The notes: a model not told the origin generated them from the sequence alone. 64,000 nt of DNA from Planctomycetaceae bacterium (GCA_020638975.1 JACKHN010000011.1:1-64000), one strand, 5' to 3'. Positions 9,147-18,431 are shown, counted from the first letter of the stretch. Numbers and translations: made by a program.

Positions 9147-12100
9147 CTAGACGCGTCGCTTCTCAAGCTGCATGTTCAACGCCAAGCCGCGGATCTCGTT
9201 CGTCAACACGTCAAAGCTGGCAGGTGTGCCGGCTTCCAACGTGTTCTCGCCCTTGACCATCGACTCGTAGATTTTGGTGCGTCCTTCTACGTCATCGCTC
9301 TTCACCGTGAGCAGTTCCTGCAGGATGTAGGCGGCGCCATAGGCTTCCAACGCCCACACTTCCATTTCGCCGAATCGCTGACCACCGAACCGGGCTTTGC
9401 CGCCCAGCGGTTGCTGCGTGATCAACGAGTAAGGTCCGGTGCTTCGAGCATGCACCTTGTCGTCCACCAAGTGGTGAAGCTTCAACATGTAGATGTAGCC
9501 GACGGTCGTTTCTTGCTCCATCGCCGCTCCAGTCCGACCGTCATGAAGGCGGACTTTGCCGTGACGCGGGAGGCCTGCTTCTTCGAGAAGGTTATTGATG
9601 TCTTCTTCGGATGCACCGTCAAAGACCGGTGTAATTGCTTGGAAGCCAAGCAGAGCACCGGCCCAGCCAAGATGCGTCTCAAGGATTTGTCCCACATTCA
9701 TACGGCTAGGAACGCCGAGCGGGTTGAGCATGATCTGGATCGGGGTTCCGTCAGGCAGGAAGGGCATATCTTCCACAGGCAGGATCTTCGAGATAACACC
9801 CTTGTTACCGTGACGCCCTGCCATTTTGTCGCCAACCGAAATCGTCCGCTTCGTCGCGATGTAGACCTTGACCATCTGAAGCACGCCGCTGCGAAGTTCA
9901 TCGCCACGTTTCATGCTATTCAGTTTGCGGTCACGAGTATCGATCGCGTCCTCGACGGATGGCCAATGATCTTTGTAATGCTGTTGAACCTGTGCGATGA
10001 GATCTTCACTACGCATGTTCGCGGTGATCGTCTCAAGACGGAACTGTTGCGCTCGCTCAGCGACGAACTTCGGATCTTGATCGCGGACGAGGGGTGTGCC
10101 GTCCTCGTCCGTCAGCGTTCGACCGAGGGTCTTCTCCATCTCTGCGATCAAAGTGCCGAAGACTTCCGCAATGCGACTGTTGCCCTCGATTTCAGATTCT
10201 TTCAGCTCTTTCTCGAATCGCTTTCGCTCCTCATCGCCGAGGCTCATGCGTCGCGAGAACTTCTGCGTGTTGATGACGATGCCCTCGATGCCGGAAGGGA
10301 CTTCCAACGAATCGTTCTTCACATCCTCGCCGGCACGACCAAAGATTGCGTGTAGCAGTTTCTCTTCGGGAGTAAGTTCGGTCTTCGATTTAGGGGAAAC
10401 CTTTCCAACCAAAATGTCACCTGGACGCACGTACGTTCCAATGCGAACGATGCCGCTTTCGTCGAGATTCCGAAGCGCCTTTTCACTGACGTTCGGAATG
10501 TCCCGCGTGAACTCTTCACGACCAAGTTTCGTTTCGCGAATCTCGACGTCCGACTCTTCGATGTGAATCGACGTATACGTATCGCTCTTCACCAGTTCTT
10601 CACTGATAATGATCGCGTCTTCGTAGTTGTAGCCATCGAAGGACATGAAGCCGACGAGGACATTTCGTCCAAGAGCTAATTCGCCCTTATACGTTGCCGC
10701 TCCGTCCGCTAGCACTTGGCCGCGTTCAACTTTGTCGCCGAGGTTGACAATGGGTTTCTGATTATTACAGGTTCGCTCGTTCAACCCGACGAACTTCTTC
10801 ATGGGGTAAACGTCGCTGCCGACTTCAATTCGATCGGCGTCGCAATACGTGACTTTGCCGGCACGAAGCGCACGAACCACCATGCTTGAGTTCTGAGCAA
10901 CTTCTCGCTCCATGCCCGTGCCCACGATCGGCGGCTCGGTGATGAGGAGCGGCACGGCTTGACGTTGCATATTCGAGCCCATCAAGGCTCGGTTTGCGTC
11001 GTCATGCTCAAGGAAAGGAATTAAGCCAGCGGACACTCCAACCATCTGACTCGGGGCGACATCGATGTACTCTACTTGTTCTGGCAGCACAATTTCAAAG
11101 TCAGAGCGGTGACGCGCGATCAGGTTGGCACCGCCCACCAACGCGCCTTCCTTCACCTTTGTATCGGCTGGCGCAACATATGCGTCCGATTCTTCATCGG
11201 CCCGCAACCAGACGACTTCATCCGTGAGCTTTCCTTTTTTGACTTTACGATAGGGCGTCACTAGGAATCCGTAATCATCGACTCCCGCGTAAATCGCTAG
11301 GCTGGAGATCAAACCGATGTTCGTGCCTTCCGGCGTCTCGATCGGGCAGATTCTACCGTAATGCGAAATGTGAACGTCGCGGACTTCGAAACCTGCGCGT
11401 TTTCGATTGAGACCACCTGGACCGAGTGCCGACAAACGGCGTTCGTGAGTTAGCTGCGACAGCGGATTTGTCTGGTCAACGACCTGTGATAGCTCACCGC
11501 GACCGAAGAAGTACTCGATTGCCGCCGAGACACTCTTGGGGTTCACAAGACTTCGGGGCGTCATATCCTCCTGGTCTTTGAGGCTCATTCGCTCTTGCAC
11601 AGTTCGGCGAAGTTTGAGGAATCCTTTCCGCAACTCGTCCGACGCCAACTCGTCGATGGTCCGCAAGCGACGATTGCCAAGGTGATCGATGTCATCGATC
11701 TGCGCGCCGCTTGATACGAACAAACTAAGCAGGTACTTGATTGCTGAAATTAGATCGTCGGGACGGAGTGTCATCTCTTTCTCGGAGACACCTAGCTGCA
11801 GCTTCCGATTGATGCGGAAGCGACCGACTCGGCCAAGACGATAACGATTCACGTCGTAGAATTTCTCTTGAAAAAGCGTTCGAGCCTTTTCCAACTGAGG
11901 CGGATTACCGGGACGGAGACGCTGGTAAATCCGCAGCAACGCTTCTTCATGGCTCGACGTTACGTCTTCAGCAAGGCTGTTAGTAATAAGTGCCGAAGAC
12001 GGAGGCGACATTACCTCTACCTTCTTGATCCCCGCCGTACAGATCAATTCCGCAGCGTTCTTCGTGATCTTCTGCCCGGCTTCGACGACGATCTCGCCGG

Positions 12101-12866
12101 CTCGCTCGCTCTCAGACGGATAGACGATATCATCAACGGCGATCTTGCCGTCAATTTTGGTGACACTCCGTCCGTCAACGATCTTTTCCGTGGAGGTCTC
12201 GTAGAATACGCGAAGCAATTCGGCATCCGAACTGTACTTCGGGTCCATCGCACGGAGTAGGGTTACTGCAGAAAACTTGCCGCTCTGGTCGATCCGAACA
12301 GAGAGCGCATCCTTCTTCGTAACGTTCAACTCAATCCAACTGCCGCGCTCAGGAATGATGCGGCAGCTCGGCAGTTTCCTGTCAGAAGTGCCGTCCTGAT
12401 CCATCACGAAGTCGACGCCGGGACTACGGTGCAGCTGGCTGACAACGACGCGTTCCGCTCCGTTAATGATGAACTCGCCGCCACCCAGCATGATCGGAAT
12501 GTCGCCGAGATAGACTTCTTCCTCCACGGGCTGATCTTTATTCAATCGCAGCCAAACACGAAACGGCTTGCCGTACGTGAGACGCAGCTGACGACACTCT
12601 TCCGGAGTGTATCGAGGCTTACCCAGTTCGTATCGAAGGTACTCAAGCGTGATCTGCTTGTCGTAGCTTTCAACCGGAAAAATCTCGCGAAGCACACCCT
12701 CCAGGCCTTGATCCTTGCGGTTCTGAGGAGCGTGATTCTCTTGAAGAAACGCGGCGTAACTCTTTGTCTGAATCTCGGTCAGGTCGGGAGCTAGGAAGGA
12801 TTCGCGTCCACTTCCAAAACGCCGCACCTCGGTTGGAGTCAAGCGTCGTTCTGCTGAGGTAGCCAT
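9147..12866 (-). CDS. rpoB: DNA-directed RNA polymerase subunit beta
   Basis: This 1239-residue subunit has the rifampicin-pocket region (GRGELSQVVDQTNPLSQLTHERRLSALGPGG, preceded by the fork loop), ISHYGRICPIETPEGTNIGLI, MSFDGYNYEDAIIISE and the C-terminal GGKARFGGQRFGEMEVWALEAYGAA anchor that binds beta'. It is about 100 residues shorter than E. coli beta, consistent with lineage-specific loss of insertions. It is the penultimate gene of the operon, separated from rplL by 275 bases that hold a stable hairpin. Confidence 0.99.
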   Translation of the reverse strand: MATSAERRLTPTEVRRFGSGRESFLAPDLTEIQTKSYAAFLQENHAPQNRKDQGLEGVLREIFPVESYDKQITLEYLRYELGKPRYTPEECRQLRLTYGKPFRVWLRLNKDQPVEEEVYLGDIPIMLGGGEFIINGAERVVVSQLHRSPGVDFVMDQDGTSDRKLPSCRIIPERGSWIELNVTKKDALSVRIDQSGKFSAVTLLRAMDPKYSSDAELLRVFYETSTEKIVDGRSVTKIDGKIAVDDIVYPSESERAGEIVVEAGQKITKNAAELICTAGIKKVEVMSPPSSALITNSLAEDVTSSHEEALLRIYQRLRPGNPPQLEKARTLFQEKFYDVNRYRLGRVGRFRINRKLQLGVSEKEMTLRPDDLISAIKYLLSLFVSSGAQIDDIDHLGNRRLRTIDELASDELRKGFLKLRRTVQERMSLKDQEDMTPRSLVNPKSVSAAIEYFFGRGELSQVVDQTNPLSQLTHERRLSALGPGGLNRKRAGFEVRDVHISHYGRICPIETPEGTNIGLISSLAIYAGVDDYGFLVTPYRKVKKGKLTDEVVWLRADEESDAYVAPADTKVKEGALVGGANLIARHRSDFEIVLPEQVEYIDVAPSQMVGVSAGLIPFLEHDDANRALMGSNMQRQAVPLLITEPPIVGTGMEREVAQNSSMVVRALRAGKVTYCDADRIEVGSDVYPMKKFVGLNERTCNNQKPIVNLGDKVERGQVLADGAATYKGELALGRNVLVGFMSFDGYNYEDAIIISEELVKSDTYTSIHIEESDVEIRETKLGREEFTRDIPNVSEKALRNLDESGIVRIGTYVRPGDILVGKVSPKSKTELTPEEKLLHAIFGRAGEDVKNDSLEVPSGIEGIVINTQKFSRRMSLGDEERKRFEKELKESEIEGNSRIAEVFGTLIAEMEKTLGRTLTDEDGTPLVRDQDPKFVAERAQQFRLETITANMRSEDLIAQVQQHYKDHWPSVEDAIDTRDRKLNSMKRGDELRSGVLQMVKVYIATKRTISVGDKMAGRHGNKGVISKILPVEDMPFLPDGTPIQIMLNPLGVPSRMNVGQILETHLGWAGALLGFQAITPVFDGASEEDINNLLEEAGLPRHGKVRLHDGRTGAAMEQETTVGYIYMLKLHHLVDDKVHARSTGPYSLITQQPLGGKARFGGQRFGEMEVWALEAYGAAYILQELLTVKSDDVEGRTKIYESMVKGENTLEAGTPASFDVLTNEIRGLALNMQLEKRRV

Positions 12867-13092
12867 AAGCGTTCTCTCTCCGCTAATAAGAATTGGTCAA
12901 ACTCTGCGTCAATCAAAGACTCACACTTCATCGTCAGTGGCAAATGCCATCAGGGCGATTCGTTGTGAGTCGAGGTCAACACAGGGCTTGACTTGGGAAT
13001 CGGCGCGCACCACTCCCTAGGGCAGATAAATGCATCATCGTATTGCGGGCCGCAAACCGCACGGGACAGATCAAACAAACGTCTCCCACTCA

Positions 13093-13125
13093 GCGTCCCG
13101 GCCTACCAAACGCAGGCCGGAACGC
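13093..13125 (-). terminator. Candidate attenuator hairpin between rplL and rpoB
   Basis: An 11-bp inverted repeat with one mismatch (GCGT-C-CCGGCCT / AGGCCGG-A-ACGC, loop of 9) lies 17 bases after the rplL stop in the 275-base rplL-rpoB gap. E. coli has a partial terminator at the same place in its L12-beta spacer. There is no strong U-tract on the minus strand, so it might instead be an RNA processing site. Confidence 0.4.
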
Positions 13126-13141
13126 GACTGTGTTAGAATCG

Positions 13142-13549
13142 TTACGCCTTAAGTTCGACAGAGGCACCAGCTTTTTCAAGCTCCGCCTTGATCTTTTCCG
13201 CATCTTCCTTGGATGCCTTTTCTTTGATCGTCGCAGGTGCGCTTTCGACCAACTTCTTGGCTTCCATCAGCGTTGCACCCGTGATGTTCTTGACGACTTT
13301 CACGACATCCAACTTCTTGTCGCCAAAGCCCGTCATCACGACATCAAACTCTGTCGGTTCGGCTGCTGCTGCAGCACTACCTTCGGCTGGAGCCATCATG
13401 ATCGCACCACCACCCGAAGCGGGTTCGATGCCATACTCGTCCTTGATGTAATCGCTAAGTTCCTTGGCCTGCTTGAGGGTCAACCCTGCAATCTTGTCGC
13501 CAATTTCCTTCAAATCCGCCGAGACTTCAACAGTTGCGCTTTCGGACAT
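13142..13549 (-). CDS. rplL: 50S ribosomal protein L7/L12
   Basis: This 135-residue stalk protein has the N-terminal dimerisation helices (LTLKQAKELSDYIKDEYGIEP), an alanine-rich hinge and the factor-binding C-terminal domain with FDVVMTGFGDKKLDVVKVVKNITGATLMEAKKLVE. It recruits elongation factors to the ribosome. It follows rplJ, whose product anchors it. The hinge carries a GGGAIMMAPAEGSAAAAAEP stretch, slightly longer than in E. coli. Confidence 0.98.
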   Translation of the reverse strand: MSESATVEVSADLKEIGDKIAGLTLKQAKELSDYIKDEYGIEPASGGGAIMMAPAEGSAAAAAEPTEFDVVMTGFGDKKLDVVKVVKNITGATLMEAKKLVESAPATIKEKASKEDAEKIKAELEKAGASVELKA

Positions 13550-13680
13550 TTCTGCTAACTTCCTTTCCCGTTACCTTTTGCCGCCGACGAGCGGCTAAAT
13601 AATTGTGAGCTGTTTTCTTCTGTGTATGAGTGACTCAGCGCGACGCTGAGGACCGACGCTACGTTCTTCTGTGCCGCTTA

Positions 13681-14196
13681 CTACTCTTCGGATTTCTGCT
13701 TAATCTGGCTCGCCAGGGCACCACCTGGTGCTAATAGTTGCGATACCAAATTGGCACCTGGAGCCAAAATCTGGCCCATCAACAGGCTCAATTGCTCCTG
13801 ACGATTCGGCCACTTGCTAATCTCTTTGACCTTATCCGGCGAGAGATGTTCGCCGTCCATCACACCACCGCGAGGCTCAAACTTCTCGAACTCCCCGCTT
13901 TTGTCCACGCTGGTGACTTCTTTCACCAGCGAGACGAAATCTTCACCACCCCAGACAACCGCGAGTGAACCTTCGCTACCTTCAAAGGCAGCGTTCAGCG
14001 GCGTTCCTTCCGTGGCACGCTTCGCCATGGTGTTCTTGACTACCATCAGGCCGATGCCCTTGTCACGGAGCTTCTTGCGAAGCAATACCGTATCGTTGGC
14101 CTCCATCCCGACGACATTTACGAGAACAGCATCATCGACGCCATCCAAACGTCGCTTCAAGTCTTGGACGACTAAGTCCTTTACATACTTACTCAT
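13681..14196 (-). CDS. rplJ: 50S ribosomal protein L10
   Basis: This 171-residue protein has the rRNA-binding N-terminal domain (LVVQDLKRRLDGVDDAVLVNVVGMEANDTVLLRKKLRDKGIGLMVVKNTMAKRA) and the C-terminal helix that binds L7/L12 dimers. In enterobacteria the L10-L12 complex represses translation of its own mRNA. The 38-base gap to rplA and the ~130-base gap to rplL are compatible with this, but no specific leader structure was identified. Confidence 0.97.
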   Translation of the reverse strand: MSKYVKDLVVQDLKRRLDGVDDAVLVNVVGMEANDTVLLRKKLRDKGIGLMVVKNTMAKRATEGTPLNAAFEGSEGSLAVVWGGEDFVSLVKEVTSVDKSGEFEKFEPRGGVMDGEHLSPDKVKEISKWPNRQEQLSLLMGQILAPGANLVSQLLAPGGALASQIKQKSEE

Positions 14197-14234
14197 ATTT
14201 TCGCGCCGTTATCTTCTTTGAACGTTTGACTTCG

Positions 14235-14915
14235 TTAGACCGCAACTGCGACGCCTGGGCTCATGGTTGCACAGATCGAAATACTCCGCACATACGTCCC
14301 TTTGATCGCGTTTGGCTTGAGGCCATTAATATGATCGAGAAACGATTGAATGTTCTCTTGAAGCCGCGTCTTGTCAAAGCTGAGCTTGCCGACGACAGCA
14401 TGCACATTGCCGCCCGAATCGTTACGAAACTCGACCTTACCAGCCTTGTACTCTTTCACGACTTTGGCGACGTCGGGCGTAACCGTGCCAGCGCGCGGTG
14501 ACGGCATCAAGCCTCGCGGACCAAGCACGCGACCAAGAGGACCAACCAGCCCCATCATGTCTGGGGCGGCAATACAGACATCAAAGTCCAGCCAGCCATC
14601 CTTGATACGCGTTGCTAAATCTTCTTGACCGACTTCATCCGCACCAGCTTCCTTCGCGGCAGCAGCATTATCGCCCTTAGCAAAAACGACGACGCGTTGC
14701 GTACGTCCGATGCCGTGCGGTAATACAACCGATCCGCGAATGATCTGATCGGCTTGTTTTGGATCGATACCCAATCGCATATGAATCTCAACCGTTTGGT
14801 CGAACTTCGTTGTTCCGAAGTCCTTCAATACGCCAACGGCCGCATCCAGTGCGATTGGTGTGTCTGACTTTTGTTTGCTCGCAAGAGCTCGATATCGCTT
14901 TGATTGTTTTGGCAT
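14235..14915 (-). CDS. rplA: 50S ribosomal protein L1
   Basis: This 226-residue L1-stalk protein starts 2 bases after the rplK stop, so it is translationally coupled. Family signatures include the MRLGIDPKQADQIIRGSVVLPHGIG region, DMMGLVGPLGRVLGPRGLMPSPRAGTVTPDV and FRNDSGGNVHAVVGKLSF. L1 gates release of E-site tRNA and in E. coli autoregulates the rplKA mRNA. Confidence 0.98.
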   Translation of the reverse strand: MPKQSKRYRALASKQKSDTPIALDAAVGVLKDFGTTKFDQTVEIHMRLGIDPKQADQIIRGSVVLPHGIGRTQRVVVFAKGDNAAAAKEAGADEVGQEDLATRIKDGWLDFDVCIAAPDMMGLVGPLGRVLGPRGLMPSPRAGTVTPDVAKVVKEYKAGKVEFRNDSGGNVHAVVGKLSFDKTRLQENIQSFLDHINGLKPNAIKGTYVRSISICATMSPGVAVAV

Positions 14916-14917
14916 CT

Positions 14918-15343
14918 CTAACCTTCGACCTCCAAGCCCATGCTGCGTGCTGTACCTTCGATCATTCGGCGGGCGTGGTCCAAATCGCGGGCGTTGAGGT
15001 CATCCATTTTCTTCTTGCAGATGTCTTCCAACTGAGCCTTTGTGACCTTACCTACCTTGTCGCGATTCGGCACACCCGATCCCTTGGCGATTCCGGCAGC
15101 TTGCTTCAACAGCGCGGCAGCCGGTGGGCTTTTGGTGACGAACTCGAAACTGCGATCATTAAAAACGCTGACCACAACTGGGATTGGGGTCCCATTGTAT
15201 TCCTTGGTTCGGTCGTTGAACTGCTGTACGAACTGACCGAGGTTGATTCCAAACTTGCCGAGCGAGGTGCCGACCGGAGGAGCGGGAGTTGCCGCACCGC
15301 CTGGGACCTGAAATTTCGCTTGACCTACGAGTTGCTTTGCCAT
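14918..15343 (-). CDS. rplK: 50S ribosomal protein L11
   Basis: This 141-residue protein has the canonical QAKFQVPGGAATPAPPVGTSLGKFGINL start and the FVTKSPPAAALLKQAAGI segment, plus the C-terminal GTARSMGLEVEG end. It forms part of the GTPase-associated centre and is needed for the stringent response through RelA. Length is exactly typical. It follows nusG and is coupled to rplA. Confidence 0.98.
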   Translation of the reverse strand: MAKQLVGQAKFQVPGGAATPAPPVGTSLGKFGINLGQFVQQFNDRTKEYNGTPIPVVVSVFNDRSFEFVTKSPPAAALLKQAAGIAKGSGVPNRDKVGKVTKAQLEDICKKKMDDLNARDLDHARRMIEGTARSMGLEVEG

Positions 15344-15374
15344 TACCTATTTATCCAGTGTCAAAATCAGACCG

Positions 15375-16214
15375 CTAAACCGACTCAATCTGCCAGTGCT
15401 CCAACTCGACAGGAGTCGAGCGGCCAAAAATATTAATCATCACCGTCACGCGACCGTTTGCCTCATCCACTCCCTCGACGTCACCTTCAAAGTTCTGAAA
15501 GTAGCCGTCCTTTACGCGCACTCGATCACCAACATTAAACGGAATCGCGGTCTTCACCTGCTGGTCGCCATCATCCTCTTCAGCACCCAACTTAAGGATC
15601 CGCTCGACATCCGCTGGGTCCATGGGGGCAGGACGACCGGCTGAGCCAGTGAAGTCACCAATCCCCGAAGTCTCTCGAACTGCGAACCAAGTATCATCAT
15701 TAATGGCCATATTGACCATGATGTAACCCGGATACAGCTTCTTCTTGACGATACGGCGTTTTCCGGTCTTGGTGAACTCAGCAATGTCCTCTGTCGGGAC
15801 GACGATGTCCCCGAAATATCGCTCCAAGCCTTCTATCTTGACCTTCCGTTCCAGGGCCGCACGAATTGACTCTTCGCGATTGACCTGAACCTTCAGGATA
15901 TACCACTCTGTTTTGATGTCTTCATCTGCGATGCCATCCTGAATCAGCTCCAGCGGCTCGACTTCGACATCTCCGTCCAACTGATCATCATCATCATCAT
16001 CATCCACATCGCTTGAAGAGGCAGCGTCTTCAACTTCCGATGACACGACCTGATCGGCAGACTCGGCGCTGCCTTCAAGCTCGTTGGTGACTTCGACACC
16101 AGACACACGCTCAGCCCCCACTGAACCTTCAGCATTCACTTCGGCTTCAGCAGCAACCTCGGCACCTTGCGGCACTTCGGGCGTATCTTCGCGACTGTCT
16201 GATTCGACGCTCAC
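15375..16214 (-). CDS. nusG: Transcription termination/antitermination factor NusG with long acidic N-terminal extension
   Basis: The conserved NGN domain begins at about residue 100 (EWYILKVQVNREESIRAALERK) and includes KKLYPGYIMVNM. A KOW domain closes the protein (FNVGDRVRVKDGYFQNFEG through VELEHWQIESV). In front lies an extension of about 100 residues, strongly acidic and Glu/Asp/Ser/Val-rich, with a run of seven Asp. I start at GTG 16214 because an AGTAGGAGT ribosome-binding site lies 7 bases upstream; a TTG at 16256 would add 14 residues but has no proper site. NusG binds RNA polymerase and links it to Rho or ribosomes. Position between secE and rplK is the classical one. Confidence 0.96.
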   Translation of the reverse strand: MSVESDSREDTPEVPQGAEVAAEAEVNAEGSVGAERVSGVEVTNELEGSAESADQVVSSEVEDAASSSDVDDDDDDDQLDGDVEVEPLELIQDGIADEDIKTEWYILKVQVNREESIRAALERKVKIEGLERYFGDIVVPTEDIAEFTKTGKRRIVKKKLYPGYIMVNMAINDDTWFAVRETSGIGDFTGSAGRPAPMDPADVERILKLGAEEDDGDQQVKTAIPFNVGDRVRVKDGYFQNFEGDVEGVDEANGRVTVMINIFGRSTPVELEHWQIESV

Positions 16215-16258
16215 CGACAAACTCCTACTCCGAACGAATCGGCCAACCGTGACCAACC

Positions 16259-16690
16259 CTACTTCAGAACACCAAGCACATTTTTAAACAACCATTGCCA
16301 CAAGACGTCGTAACCGAAGAGCACAATGGCCAGCATGAAGATTACAAAGATCACTACCACCGAACTGCGAATTAATTCGCCTTTCGATGGCCATGAAACT
16401 TTATTCATTTCCGCTTCAACTGCGATCAGAAAGTCAGCAAACCGAGGGTAATTCACCGCTCGGTAGGCGGCCCAAAATCCGATCACGAGCAAGGCCATAG
16501 GGCCAATGTATTGCCAAACATCAGCTTCGTATAACGTCTGATATAAACGCAGCGAAGCAAGCGCGATGACAATCCACAATACCGCGCATGTAACTTGACG
16601 AGTAATCCTTCCCTGGCTGGGCTTATAGAGCCCGACCTGGAAAATCTCACCCACAAAGCTACTTGCCGGCATTGTTTTCTGTTTTGACAT
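16259..16690 (-). CDS. secE: Preprotein translocase subunit SecE
   Basis: This 143-residue membrane protein has three hydrophobic segments. The last one, after the conserved FLIAVEAEMNKVSWPSKGELIRSS amphipathic motif, is the essential SecE helix (VVVIFVIFMLAIVLFGYDVLWQWLF). Two extra N-terminal helices make it like the three-helix E. coli form rather than the minimal one. ATG 16690 is preferred because GGAGG lies 11 bases upstream; GTG and ATG codons at 16702/16699 would put the site too close. Forms the SecYEG channel. nusG follows 44 bases downstream. Confidence 0.95.
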   Translation of the reverse strand: MSKQKTMPASSFVGEIFQVGLYKPSQGRITRQVTCAVLWIVIALASLRLYQTLYEADVWQYIGPMALLVIGFWAAYRAVNYPRFADFLIAVEAEMNKVSWPSKGELIRSSVVVIFVIFMLAIVLFGYDVLWQWLFKNVLGVLK

Positions 16691-16779
16691 AGCTTGCATC
16701 ACCTCCGCAATCCGTGCGTTAAATCGCGTCCGTGCGACAGATACCTAACTGTGAATCCCAGCCATCCCAAGGCTCTCCC

Positions 16780-16813
16780 GGTACAAGAGGCGAGTTCGAC
16801 GCCTCTTAGTACC
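16780..16813 (-). other. Stable hairpin between tRNA-Trp and secE
   Basis: Thirteen base pairs with a single bulged base (GGTAC-AAGAGGCG / CGCCTCTT-A-GTACC, loop of 7) lie directly 3' of tRNA-Trp on the transcribed strand. No U-tract follows, so processing of the tuf-tRNA-secE transcript, or tRNA 3'-end maturation, is a more likely role than termination. Confidence 0.5.
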
Positions 16814-16824
16814 AGGAGAATGAA

Positions 16825-16900
16825 TGGCAGGGGCGGCGGGACTCGAACTCGCGACCGCTGGTTTTGGAAACCAGTGCTCTACCAACTGAGCTACACCCCT
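16825..16900 (-). tRNA. tRNA-Trp (CCA)
   Basis: A cloverleaf is visible: acceptor AGGGGTG/CGCCCCT, D-arm GCTCAGTTGGTAGAGC, anticodon loop TTCCAAA with anticodon CCA, T-loop TTCGAGT, discriminator G73 and an encoded CCA tail (16827-16825). The T-stem has one A-C mismatch (positions 52-62). It lies between tuf and secE, a position where tRNA-Trp is found in many bacteria though not in E. coli. Confidence 0.96.
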
Positions 16901-16918
16901 CCGTGTGCATTCAATAGG

Positions 16919-18115
16919 CTACTCGACAATCTTCGTCACAACTCCCGACCCGACCGTACGACCACCCTCACGGATAGCGAAGCGGACACCGTCATCCATG
17001 GCGATTGGTTTGTGCAATTCGACCGTTACCTTGACGTTGTCGCCAGGCATGCACATCTCGGCGCCTTCCAAATTGGCCGTACCAGTGACGTCCGTCGTGC
17101 GGAAGTAGAACTGCGGACGATAGCCACTGAAGAAGGGAGTGTGGCGACCACCTTCATCCTTCGAGAGACAGTAAACCTCAGCTTCAAACTTCGTGTGAGG
17201 TGTAATCGATCCGGGCTTCGCCAACACCTGGCCACGCTCAATTTCTTCGCGCTTTACACCACGAAGAAGGCAACCGACGTTGTCGCCGGCACGACCTTCA
17301 TCAAGGAGCTTACGGAACATTTCAACGCCCGTGCAGGTCGTCTTTCGCGAAGTTGCATGTAGGCCGACGATTTCGATTTCCTCGCCAGTCCGGACAATGC
17401 CACGCTCGATACGACCCGTCGCTACCGTTCCACGACCTTCGATCGAGAAGACATCCTCGATAGCCATCAAGAAAGGCTTGTCTTCCTGACGCTCTGGCTG
17501 GGGGATATAGGTATCGACAGCAGCAAGCAACTCAGCAATGCACTTTGTCGCCTCCGGATCGTCTGGCTTCTGGTACGCCGGCAATGCTGAACCACGAACG
17601 ATCGGAATGTCGTCGCCCGGGAAGTCATACTTGCTAAGCAGCTCGCGAATCTCAATCTCGACCAGATCAAGCAACTCTTCGTCGTCGACCAAGTCGATTT
17701 TATTCATGAAAACAACAAGGGCTGGCACGTCGACTTGACGCGCCAACAGAACATGCTCTTTCGTCTGCGGCATTGGGCCGTCAGCCGAGGAAACCACTAA
17801 TATCGCCCCATCCATCTGGGCAGCACCAGTGATCATGTTCTTAATAAAGTCGGCATGCCCAGGGCAGTCGATGTGAGCGTAGTGACGATTCTCCGTTTCG
17901 TACTCGACGTGAGCTACGGCAATCGTAACTGTCTTCGTCGAGTCACGAACCGTACCACCCTTAGCGATGTCAGCATACGACTTAAACTTCGCCAAGCCCT
18001 TCGCAGCCTGAACTGCGACCAGCGCTCCAGTTAGGGTCGTCTTGCCATGATCAATGTGGCCGATCGTCCCAACGTTACAATGCGGCTTAACCCGCTCGAA
18101 AACCTCCTTGGCCAT
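16919..18115 (-). CDS. tuf: Elongation factor Tu
   Basis: This 398-residue GTPase delivers aminoacyl-tRNA to the ribosome. Motifs are all intact: P-loop GHIDHGKTTL near residue 19, switch II DCPGHADF, NKIDLVDD for guanine recognition, and the C-terminal YRPQFYFRTTDVTG and GGRTVGSGVVTKI segments. GHIDHGKTT replaces the commoner GHVDHGKTT, a conservative change. It is preceded by four tRNA genes and followed by tRNA-Trp, matching the tufB locus of E. coli. Confidence 0.99.
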   Translation of the reverse strand: MAKEVFERVKPHCNVGTIGHIDHGKTTLTGALVAVQAAKGLAKFKSYADIAKGGTVRDSTKTVTIAVAHVEYETENRHYAHIDCPGHADFIKNMITGAAQMDGAILVVSSADGPMPQTKEHVLLARQVDVPALVVFMNKIDLVDDEELLDLVEIEIRELLSKYDFPGDDIPIVRGSALPAYQKPDDPEATKCIAELLAAVDTYIPQPERQEDKPFLMAIEDVFSIEGRGTVATGRIERGIVRTGEEIEIVGLHATSRKTTCTGVEMFRKLLDEGRAGDNVGCLLRGVKREEIERGQVLAKPGSITPHTKFEAEVYCLSKDEGGRHTPFFSGYRPQFYFRTTDVTGTANLEGAEMCMPGDNVKVTVELHKPIAMDDGVRFAIREGGRTVGSGVVTKIVE

Positions 18116-18196
18116 GCTATTTTACCTATATCTCGTGTTATGTCAGGGGTTAACGGAACTTACTCAATAAACAAACTAACTAGCTATAGTCAGAAG

Positions 18197-18269
<73 letters not shown>

Positions 18270-18360
18270 GGAAACACTCTCGCCACGCGCCGTAACCAAA
18301 GTGCTTCTACCACTCCGTCAAAGCCACTGCGTCGCAGCCTCTGATCGTTCAACCAACTAG

Positions 18361-18431
18361 AGCGGGTGAAGGGAATCGAACCCTCGTCTTCAGCTTGGAA
18401 GGCTGTGGCTCTACCATTGAGCTACACCCGC
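18361..18431 (-). tRNA. tRNA-Gly (TCC)
   Basis: Acceptor GCGGGTG/CACCCGC, short D-arm GCTCAATGGTAGAGC, anticodon loop CTTCCAA (anticodon TCC), T-arm GAGGG TTCGATT CCCTT (ending in a G-T pair), discriminator T73. CCA is not encoded. Corresponds in position to E. coli glyT. Confidence 0.96.

Noticed and set aside
9021..10355. 444-codon open frame on the plus strand
   Set aside because: Shadow of rpoB on the opposite strand; no signal or family pattern.
15990..16012. CAT trinucleotide run as a microsatellite
   Set aside because: It encodes the poly-Asp stretch of the NusG extension in frame, so it is explained as coding sequence, though expansion is possible.
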